Source: Antedon mediterranea (lineage: Eukaryota; Echinodermata; Crinoidea; Comatulida; Antedonidae). From it: a stretch of DNA of 60,000 nucleotides. The stretch is taken from contig NC_092679.1 in the NCBI RefSeq assembly GCF_964355755.1, forward strand, positions 6,078,001 through 6,138,000. Direction: 5' to 3'. Numbering within the stretch: position 1 is the first letter of the stretch; every line of letters begins with the position of its first letter. The position numbers were made by a program, and so were the translations under genes. The notes under the pieces were generated by a model. It did not search any database. It worked only from the letters and a program-made list of their open reading frames with translations, and was not told the DNA's origin. Positions 20,801-32,800 of this stretch are shown one piece after another.

Positions 20801-23800
20801 AAATACATTATGATTTAGGTGGGCTAACAATTAAGACAAGAATTGAATATCATATAATTTGTACAATATTTAGATGTTTACAAGAATCTGTACCTTCATA
20901 CTTATGTGATGTTTTGCAATATATTAGTAGTGTACACAATATTCAAACCAGAAACTATAACTAAATCACTTGTTAAGATTCAGTTATTGTTGCCGGTGGT
21001 CTAGGATGGTTGCAGTGAAATATATTTAAATATGGTATAAAAGTTATAATAATAATGAGAACATGCATTGAAGTTTAGTTTAAGTTTAGTTTAAGTTGTT
21101 TTCAAATTTTGTATACTGTAAATGTGCCGTAGGGCCCCTCGGAAGAGCAGTTTTATTTATAACTGAGAGGGCTACTGTACCCTACTGAAAGAAAACGAAA
21201 TAAATAAATAAATAACATGCCACTGTACATAGAACAGTTGGTGTTGACTTTGATAAATCACACGTAAAACAATTATGATCCGTAGAAAGTTCTCTCTTTT
21301 AACTAAATTATCTGGTTAATGGAATCCAATCAGCAGTTCGCTTTTTCTAACTTTAAAGTTGCGCCACTGAAGCGCTCTCATTAGTTCATTAGTTGAAACA
21401 TGTCTGTTTCGATTAGATGTTCAATATTTTTCGAGGAACAGTATTGTACAGAAGTTTTCGGAGAACAGTATTGTATAGTATATTTCGAGGGAACAGTATT
21501 GTACAGTATTTTTTCAATTTTATATCCAAAGGACATTGAACCAGATAATTATATACAGTAGTCCTTGGATTTAATAAACAAGTTGTTTTTATTATTTCTA
21601 ATTGACATATTTAATTAATCTATTGAAACCTATTGAGGAAATTGCAATTAGTGTTCTTGTCATAGCAGTTTAAAAGTGCAATAAGTAAACGGGTCATGAC
21701 CATATGCCGATGATTGGGAATTTGTTCAGCCATCTTTTAGTATATTTTTGAACCACTACATTCTTGTTTTATAATGAAAATAATAATTCAACATTAAATT
21801 AGTTTCTATCAATGGTAAATGCAATACAATAAAAAGAGTGGTAATTTATAATGAGACAATACAAAAATACCATTAATAGAGGATCTTGCAAGAAGAGATT
21901 TCTTGTCACTCAAGACCCATAAAATGGTACATGATGTGGAATGGTTTTACTAGAGGACATGGTTCGTCGCACTTTTATCCGATAGGGTGTTCTATTTTCT
22001 TTTCGTAAGTAAAATGTATTCCTCTTTTTGGAGATAGCGGCTATTGGCTTATCCAGGTAAAGCAGGCACAGTATATTGTACACACCAACACCTGTGTATT
22101 TTAATAGTATTGTACATCATTCAAATGTTTATTACACTGTTTTTGTACAAAGTCCACTGTATTTATTTTAAATATCTTCTTATGTTCAGTAATGATTCAT
22201 CAGTTTTCTTGTCTTCCTATCAAATCTTTTTTATAATATTATTTTAGCCTCGGGAGCCAGAATTTAAGTAGCATAATGATATGAACACACCATTTTCTAA
22301 GTTCATGTCTAGCTTTGTACATTATCATCACCTAATATTAAGATGAATCACCGTTCTGACTTGAACTAATCCGCTGTATGATGTGATAAACATGGAGAAT
22401 ACAATGTAAATGACCTGCTAACAACATAACAAGATTTACTACTAGATGGAAAATGTACTAGAATATAATATTGAAGTTTCTTGAGATTTGCCAGACTATA
22501 CTGTATAGTCTACTGTAGATACATCTCTTAGGCTGATTTTCCACTAGGCGAATTTTTTCAACGTTTCGAAGAGAAAAAAATCGCCTACTCTCTTTCCACT
22601 ACATGAGCGAATAGCTGCGACGTTCATGTTCCTCGCGTGGTTGCTGATCTTTTCGATTCGCATGAGTGCTCATGAAAGGGTCATAGCCCATATCCTGAGC
22701 TCTGATTGGTTGTGCAATATTTGCTTCGCAAAAAGTAGAAACAATTCAAACTAGTAAATTTCGCTGAAGCTAAAAATCAAAGGAACTAGAATTCGTTGAA
22801 GAAGAGAGTATGACAGACAAAAACTTGAATGCGCATAGCATGACACTTTCGATTTGCGTGAACAAAAATCGGCTTTACATTTACATTATGTATGTACAGT
22901 ACAGTAGCAACTATCCAAAAAGCTTGTGGGAGGCTGTTAAATGGTTTGTGTGTGACTCAGTAAAAAACAACAAAGCTACACCTTGAATAAACTTAAGTAC
23001 TGTACTGTACCCACCTCTTTATTTCACTAACTTACAATTAAATTTACAATACCTGTATGGACATAATTTCATGTTTTTGTCTGCGGTTTTACTGTAGTTT
23101 TGGAAAATATACATTGTGCACATTTATATCATCATGTTACCACCAAGCTACAGCTCCACTACTTTATTATTAATTATTATTGATTATTGATAATATTGTA
23201 TTAAACGACCAAAAGATAGAAACTACTGTATATAGTTTTAATGTATTGTATTGATATTTTTAATGTTTTATATATTGTATGTGTTTTTAAGCATCAAGGA
23301 AAACCAATTTCATGTTTGCCTTGTTGTGTTCATGACAATAAAGATTTATATTATCTTATCTTACGTAATGAATTTCCCATAATAAAGTAGTGGAGCTGTA
23401 GCTTGGTGGTAAACGTGCTTGCCTTCCAATCCCAAGGTCCAGTGTTCATTTCTGACCTAGTGCCAGGGATGTACTGTACAGTACCACGCCCTAAGCCCTC
23501 AAATGCGACTATAGTTTATTAGAAATTATTAAACTTTCACTATTATATATTCATATTTTAGTCTACTCTGTAGCAATGTTAGTATACTTATAGGCATACG
23601 GGAGTCACGACTTAAAGTTCAGTGAACTTACTGTGACTTCCATCCACCCACATTTTATATATGTTATGTAAATGTAAATGATATATATATATACATATAT
23701 ATATATAAGTGAGTGGAAAAAAATAAATAAACGAATAAACGAAACGAAAATAGTTTATCCATCCTGTAATTGGTGAGTTACTTGCTCCTACAGTACTATT

Positions 23801-26800
23801 ATATGTACGTATGAAATATTAAAATAAATGTCTCTCCTTTTGACTGTAATAAATTGTCTTTATACTCCTTGTGTTCTAAAGTATTATTTTGATATATATA
23901 TTTTCAAACTCTATTGTTTACTAGTTTACTTGTATCCGGAGCTCAGCAGTGCTGGGTCCGGAGTCGAGGCTAGGCTATGCCTATAAGCCCCTCTTGATAA
24001 TTACATCAACTCTTGAATATGGCGCAAATTTTAGAGAGTGGTTGGACCATGCCCGTTCAAGACCTGACTTAAATTGATTGGTTGATCTTGCAGATACTAC
24101 ATCCTCCGATAACAAATTCCATAGTAATAACGAATTCCATAGTATAACGAATTCCATAGTAAAAGAAAAGTATTGCCTTTAGACCATCTACTGCATAATA
24201 ATAATAATAATATAACAGCAGTATCTACAATATATGTACTGTACTGTGTGATAAAACCAATGTATTGTTGAATTAATCATTCCAAGATTAATAGTGTTAA
24301 CTCATAACCATATCCCACAGTTTACCAAAATTTACTTTCTGCCTTTGCGTAGTATTTTTTAGATTTTAAATCCATTACTTCCTGCCACATCGGTTTATTC
24401 TTAGATATTTTTCAAAATGGATTACAAGATTAGATGGATTAAATTTCAGGATTAGTTCATAACCTCTAAGGCATTCAAAATGTTTGAATTGGCACCAGAA
24501 AAGTTAGGATTTATGGTTCAAATTAGTTTTCAAAATGTGTACTGTACAGTAGTACGACAGTAAAAGCTACTTTACAGGATACACTGTATGCAGTACATAG
24601 ATTACTGTATACAGTACATGTATTACTGTATACAGTACATAGATTACTGTATACAGTACATGTATTACTGTATACAGTACATGGATTACTGTATGCAGTA
24701 CATGGATTACTGTATGCAGTACATGGATTACTGTATGCAGTACATAGATTACTGTATACAGTACATGGATTACTGTATACAGTACATAGATTACTGTATA
24801 CAGTACATAGATTACTGTATACAGTACATAGATTACTGTATACAGTACATGTATTACTGTATACAGTACATAGATTACTGTATACAGTACATGTATTACT
24901 GTATACAGTACATGTATTACTGTATACAGTACATAGATTACTGTATACAGTACATAGATTACTGTATACAGTACATGGGGATATGACCGGTTGGGCCGCC
25001 GACAAGTTGAGCCGCCGGTAATTTCTATGAAACGCCCAGTGCGTCTTTTACGACATTTCGCGTAGTGATAGAGGGGTGTCCTAGTACATAAGTTCATGGT
25101 CTTTAGGTTTATTGTGTCATGAAAATAAATAATAATTACATACTACAATTTTGTTGGTTTGAACAGCCATAACAACACAGCAAAGGAAAGTAGTCATATT
25201 TAATAATTTAATTGTTTTTAATCTTTCAAATCTTTCAAATTCTTTCAAGTGCAGTGCACTCCATAATATTTTTCTCGCGTAAAATCATGTTGTCTCTCAG
25301 GACTAAGAGTATTGATACTCTTCGAATGAGGTTAAATAATAATTATTTTTTATCTACTATCTTTTAATATCATATTTTATTGAATTTTACAATGTTAATA
25401 CTCAAAATATTTTACTAAAAAACGGTGATTTTATGCAATTATTTTACCGAAAAATGGAGTAGGCCTAGTTCATACAACTGCCGCCTAAGGGGGCAACATG
25501 TTTACGTCAATTTTGGCTAAAAACGATCATTTTCGGTCATGTTTTAGGCCTTATATTTTGGAATCTACAAGTCAGATATTCATAATTATTTCTCTTTAAT
25601 TATAATATTTAATAATATATACTAAAAACCGTGATATATAAACTTTGGAATATGCATCGTTATATCTAATAATTAATATAAATAGAACTTCTATTAAATA
25701 GAAACGAGCACCGGCGAAAGTAAGCATTTGGCGTTTCATAGAAAATAACGTTTTTCTGGCGGCGGCTCAACTTGTCGGCGGCTCAACTTGGCCTAATCCA
25801 GTACATGGATTACTGTATACAGTACATGGATTACTTTACAGTAGCCGATTATAATGCTCAATGTGCCCTGTGGGAAGTGAAAAAAATAATTTAATTTAAC
25901 TTGATGCAGGCTATTAAAATCAAAAATTAAAGTTAAAAATGTGTTTATTTTATAGGCATCCAATAGTGAGGAACTCGGCAATTACAGGATGGATAAACTA
26001 TTTAATAATTTATGGTGCTTATAAACTAAGTCTCATTTGATGCTTAAAGATTAGAGTTGAAAGAGTTACAAACCTGGCACTAGGTCAGGATTGAACCCAG
26101 GACCTGGGGATTGGAAGGCAAGCATGTTACTTAACTACCAAAGTACAACTCCACACAAATTTCAGAGTTAACACACACCCGGGCATCCACACTGGTGTGC
26201 ACTGCCTTGATGTGTGTGGAGTTTTGCTAGGCAATGTGGAATGGGTAGTACCGTAGTTTAGTCTTAAAGGAGTCGTGCCAAATGTCTTTCATTATTCTAT
26301 AAGGGGTTCATTATAGTATGAAAAATTATTCGCATAAACTTTTTTACTTTACAAAAGTACAATTTAAAACAGAAGAAACTTAGTTCTTGGTGATCAGTAA
26401 ACTGGACGAAGAAAGCAAATATTGATTTTGTGACTGAAATTCCGACAGAGTGGTCAGTGACCTTAAGATTATATTTGAATGATGATAATTAGAGCCAACA
26501 GATCTGATGGTTTAGTGTTCTCATAGGCATGTTAAAGGGACAAAGTAATTTTACATTTGTCATTTTGTCTACAGTAATTTTTGTGTTTACCATGAGGACA
26601 ATTATTAATATCCACTTAAAATTGGCACAAATTTGTTTGATATTGATAAATTTCTAGCACTGAATAAAAATGGATATGTACCGTAGGCCTGAAAAAATTA
26701 CAGTGGCTATTAAATCGCATAAATACAAAATCTGTGGTTAATAAAAGGTTTATGTTTATACATTATGGAAGCTAGACTGCATGGATGAACAGAATAACAA

Positions 26801-29800
26801 TAGATTAATTGAATGTATGCTGTTTCCTATTACTACTACGGTAGTTTGTTTTTAACAAAAGGATGATACAATACTGTACTGTAAGAAATAAAAACCAATA
26901 TATACTTGGTTTTAATTAAATTTTATGTAAATACTCAATTTATTTATAACATTTGGTATACAGTATTCCCAACATTTTAAGACGTTATTGACTTAAATAG
27001 ATATATAAATATGGTAGAAAAATAAAAGAAAAATGAAATATTAATTTACGATGAGGATAAATTGATGACTCCAAGATTGAACAAGCAGATGTTGAACTCC
27101 AGAAAGAGACTGGTGTTATTTATATCACTCCCGAGCCAATAGACGGAATGGATCTTCAAGTTTTATTAACAACTGGTTTTTGCAATCAAATAATTATTCT
27201 CTCCCAAGATGCTAATTATTTCTAAAGTCAAGGTTAATATCTTAATCAATTGCCGACAACAAAAGTACTTGCATATTTTAAAACCGATTAATTTCTAAGA
27301 TTAGTATTTAATACTTTGCATAACAAAGAAATTATATATGATTTGTTGTTTTAAATATTTATATTTTGTTCATTTTTTTTCCTACAGAAGTGAATAAATT
27401 AATTAATAACCTACAACAGTATTAAAAGTTAGGCCTATTTAAATTTCTTTATTTTTGTATGTTTTTAGGGGACAATAAATCTAACAGTAGGCCTACCGTA
27501 CTATAGATGTTATACATGTTTTGAGGAAGGCTACAATAGTAGTGCAAAACAAGTTGTTCTTGGTTAATACAAAAATATTTTATTTATATTGCACATGTGT
27601 TGAGAGAAAGACGAGAACAAAAACAGGTGTAGGGATCATAACGCAAGTTGATGGTTTCTTATGTTCAAATGGACAGTGAGTCATTCTCTAAACATGCTCC
27701 TCGTGAGGAAAATATGTAATTCTCTTAAGATTGCTGCGTTCAACTTTCTTGATTTGTAAACTACTCAACCACAGACCAATTATTATTAATGCCTAATTAT
27801 TACTGGTCATTGGATAACATGTAAGTTATACAGTGTAAAAATAATGGCTGGTGTGCTGTGTAGAGTAGGCTTATTCATTTCAATGTTTATTTATTTAATC
27901 TTTCTTTATTCTGAAATACACTTTCAATACAATGTACTGATTTCCAAAGTGGTTCAGTTCTTAACTACATAAATGTAAACAAAATACAGTATATAAATGG
28001 ACAAAAGAAAATATAAAATTAAACCTAAAATTATCAAAATCAAATTAACACAATTAAAGTAAGCACATTTAAAGGTAAAAACATAAATAATTATGATTTT
28101 TAAACAAGCTAAAAGAAGTTTTAATCATTGAGCATTAATTAGATTTAGTTTTGAATTAAAATTAAAGTTTTGAAATTTGTGATTTGAAAGTTGATACTGT
28201 CATATCATAAAGATCATTTTTTATTATGTTAGGTAGAAAGTTCCATAATTTTGTAGATCTGTAGTTATATGGGCTATACTTGGTAAGAACACCTATAAAG
28301 AATATTAGTACACTATTAGAATCTAAGTATTGTAGGCTTACTGTAGTAACATTTAATCATTTTAATGAAAAAATGTTATAAGAATTCTTAATAGATTTAC
28401 TATAAAAACAAATGTTGACTACAGAAAGAAATAAATATATGAAAAATATTTTTAAAAAAGAATAAAAATCTAGAATTTTACAAATAAGAACAAATATACC
28501 ATGATTAAACAATATCATTTCTATACCATAATTAAAAAGTGTACAGTTTAAAACGCTAAATTCATTCTTTCCATTTTGAAATGTTGGCTAGAATTATTAC
28601 AATTTTATATTCAGAATATAGCAAAATAAATAATATATACTATTTTCTTTTAAAGTTTTCATCATGAATCTTCTTTTCATAAAAGCAGATTGCTTTTTAA
28701 AAGTAACTGTAAAAAATTTGTGTTTCATTCTTTGATATATTTTAACAATACCCATAGTTTCTTTTTAACTTATTCTTCTCATTGATAAAATTTGGGCGAA
28801 TTTGTGGAATTACCTGGCAATGATACTGTCGTCTGCTAATTTCAATGCCTCTTTGTTAAGTTGTTAATAGACATGGTTTGTTTGTAAAGCTTGCGGCAAG
28901 TTAAAAACGATCTTCTCATATGCTCAATAAATTGTTCAAGGTGAAATTAGTATATTGGTTAAACATTGTTCCTTCTTATTAATAGAATTTGATTAAATTT
29001 CTTTAAAAGAAACAAAACAAAGTACTGTAGAATAAATCGGCATTTTTTGTTGCTATTTTAAACGTTTTCTCCAATATTTATTGACTTCTGAAGTAAAAGA
29101 AGATGTGTGCTGAATAACTATTCATTTCAATTGCATTCATATTCAAGAACAATAGCATATTATTTTTATCTTGCTTGAAAATACCTTTAGACTGGCATTG
29201 ACCCTTGACCTGCTACTGTACTTTACAGTTTTATCAGTACGATCAAGGCGAAAATATAATACATTTTGTAATCCTAAGAAAAGAACAAGAACATTTATTT
29301 AGAAGGTTCAGTTTTTATTGATAACAGAAATCAAATATAAGCTAGAAAAAAATTCCATGCGTAGATTCACCTGGATAAACCTAACAATATCATATTCTGG
29401 AAGAGAAAGGTAAAACTAAAAAATTCATTGAACACCCCTTTCTATAAATGGTTTAGTCCATGATTCAAATGAAAGCAGCTAAGCATTAGATATCTTGGAA
29501 AACATTGTACAGTTTCTTTTTTTTGGATAAAATATGAATATGTTTTAATAATGATAATTGAAATATACCATTAGTAATTATCATTTACATCCACAAACAA
29601 AATGCAAACAAATTTACAAGATTGCATAAAAGTGCAACTCCTTTGTCCCGCAAAATTGGGACTGACTTAATGGGATCATCATTAATAATCATTATTTTTA
29701 GCCACAGAGTTAATTACTTTAAACCGAGAAGTTCGTGAAATGATCACTCAAACTTGTCATGCTTCGTCGGCCAGCCGTAGAAAAAAAGTTATTGAAAATA

Positions 29801-32800
29801 AATCAATCTGGTTTTACATTGATGATGTTAATACATTTGAACTCCAGTGACCTTTCACTGATCCAAGACATACAGAATAAAACATGGTTAATCCTGTGTA
29901 CCCTGTGATGTGGTTTTTATAACTGGTGCATACCAATTTGTCCCTGAGCCAAAGTAACGTTTGTACTTTTAGCTGTTGTACGTGACATTATCTCCAGGTA
30001 TAGACAGTTACAACAAAAGGAGTTGCTGCAAAAATAGCTGTGTGAATTTCGTCTCTTTTGAATGATTATGAGTTCAATTCTACTGCTCTTCTTTTAACTT
30101 GAATTTTAAAGTATTTTAAATGTGTTTTAATACATTTATCTTACAAAGGAAGACAACTTTTTGTATTTTTATTTACAATGACAACGAATAAAGTTATTTT
30201 ATTTTATTATGTTTCTTCTTAACTTCAAAAGTGGAACTGTAACTTGCTGTTGCTTACATGTTTCTTTGTTTAAGTACTATCCAAGTGTCCCCATAAACTT
30301 TATTAAAAAGATTATTTAAAAAGCAATTTTCAATTCAACTTTATATCCGACAAACTGTCCATATGAAACATTATATATACAATAAAAGAAATACAAAGCA
30401 TAATGCGACAACTGTCATGAAGAGAGGACTAAGAATTATCTGTTGTCATGGTGCCTTTTTCCACTTAAAATACATTTTGGTATATTAAGTATTCATATAT
30501 GACAGTTTATAACATTCTATTTTTGCTTTTCATAATTCTGGAAAGAAATGTATTTTAATTACTTACCGTATATTTCGGTGTATAAGTCGCACCTGTGTAT
30601 AAGACGCACCCCCAACTGAGAGTAAAATATCGGTATTTTTTATATCGTCGATGTATAAGACGCACCTTATATTTCATCAAAACAATGTTTTTTTAAATTG
30701 TAATCAATATTATTGTAATAATATATTTTGTTATATCTACAACGGCGTCCTTTATTTAGGTTTTTTCTTATCTAGGCTCGGCCGCGCCCAGCCTCAACAA
30801 GTTCTTTCTAACTTGTTATTCATGAGTTTCGCCGCAACATCGAGTGCATGACCGTGTGTTTAACACGCACGTGTGTGGGCTAGCCTCGCTCGATCATTTC
30901 GAGAGGGCGCACGTTTTCACGGACAATCGTATTCGATTAGTATCTATGTATCCGAGAAGTGTGTACGCTAGGTCCATGCTATAATCACCTGGAGAATATA
31001 CTAGTCGAATACCGTACACCATGTGCCACCAAAAGAAGGGCTTGCGCTTGGGGTACGGCGATCGTGCGTATAACTACTGTATAAATAAATACTATTCCAA
31101 TCGTACGACGTAAACGTTTACAAATGATATTTTATCGGAGCGCCATAATGAACAAATCTTTTCATCATATTTAGTATAACATCATGCTAAAATGACTTGA
31201 AAACTAGGCCTAGGCAGAAGCAGGTTGCCGTTACGTTAGTTAGTTACTGTAGCTACAGTAGGCCTAGCCTACTCAGGCCTAGAAAACGAGGTGACGATAG
31301 CCTAGGCCTATGTACAATCTGTGTGGTGAGGCATTTATGTTCGGTGTATAAGACGCACCCTTAATTTAGAGATCAAATTTGCGTGTCAAAAGTGCGACTT
31401 ATACACCGAAATATACGGTAATTGAAATTAATGACAAAATGATAAATTTGTTGGTTTCAGTTAAATTTTGATAATCTTTTTGGCTTCTAAAGTGGTAAAA
31501 TCTTCACACTCTCTCACTCTTTGTTGGGATATTCCCACTTGAGGGCAGGGTTCATGGAATGTACCATTATCTGACAGGGGTGTTTTAAAATTTGTTTATA
31601 TATTCGAGTTGTAGCTCTCTTCTCGAAGAGAATAGGCCAATGTCGGTTTATCCAGATAAGCTAGCATTTATAGACTACCAGCACCACTGTTGGTTTGGTT
31701 TGTGTATTTTAAAAATTCTCACCCTATACAGTAGATATAATACCCTTTTACACTAACTTCATCCCCATTATCTTACCAAGCTATTATTAGTAACCTTTTC
31801 AATAGTTGTGTTCATAAATGCTGAAACTAATTTCTGTTTCAGCTGTTGCACACATTAGATGTGCTACTCAATCAAGGAAATACAATTCGCAAATTAAACA
31901 AATTCATACAGTGAATATAAATATTAATAAATCAATACATTTCTTTGAATATATCTAATTATTATGTTACCAAAATATGAATTCAGACAATTTTGTAATT
32001 TGTCTATCCATAGGTACGCAACAAAAATGAAGTTGAAATTAATGAGATTTTGTAGTAAATGACTTAAACAAAATTAATGAAAACAAATTTTCAATTAAAA
32101 AGCAAAATTTATAAAGACCTGACCCTTTTTTGGAAATTTTAGATTTAGAATTGTGTTTCTGATTTTCATTTTGAAGAAATTCTTTTAAACAGATATGATT
32201 TTTAGCCATTTATTTGACTACAAGAATTTAAATTGTTTATTTAATAATACATTGATCTTGTAGGGATTTTATTTTATATTTAATTGAATTATTATTAACT
32301 TTATGTCTGTAATCCATCATAAGATTACTTCTATAGTTAAAATATAATTTATACCGATTGAATATACTGTAATTTAATAAATAAATATAAATTTATTCTG
32401 AAAATCTTTTTAATTAATTCAGAAATATCCTGGCATCAATCATACTTATCTGTCATTTTTAATCCCAAATGATGAAACGAGACAGATTTATTATTTTTGA
32501 ACATAACAAGTAAATAGTGAATATAATATAGTGCATTGTACATGATGTAGGCAAACATGGTCTAGTTCAAAGCTCACAATGCTTGGCCTTGTCTACAATA
32601 ATACTAGACTACTACAATACAAAAATACAGGCTGACATGTTCTGGAATGATGGTCTTTGTTTGATGTATGGGAAACAAGTCAATATTTTTATAAAAGGGG
32701 AAATTCTGATAGACGTTTTGAAAAATCTTTGCTAAAGATGTTACTTAAATAACTTAAAACCTTAACAATATTGTTTCCAGAATATTATTTCTAGAATACT

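Larger units (their letters stand above)
20427..21419 (+). repeat. second copy of the 320-bp duplication, split by a LINE
   Basis: 20427-20545 and 21219-21419 match 18874-19193. The copy lies inside the 28-bp minisatellite, with array units on both sides, so the segment was copied into the array. Confidence 0.9.

Noticed and set aside
24523-25097. Minus- and plus-strand ORFs in the 21-bp array
   Set aside because: Tandem repeat artefacts, not genes.
28795-28870. Minus-strand string KLADDSIIA resembling a reverse transcriptase motif C
   Set aside because: No surrounding palm motifs in frame and a stop follows at once; probably chance, though a decayed LINE end lies nearby.
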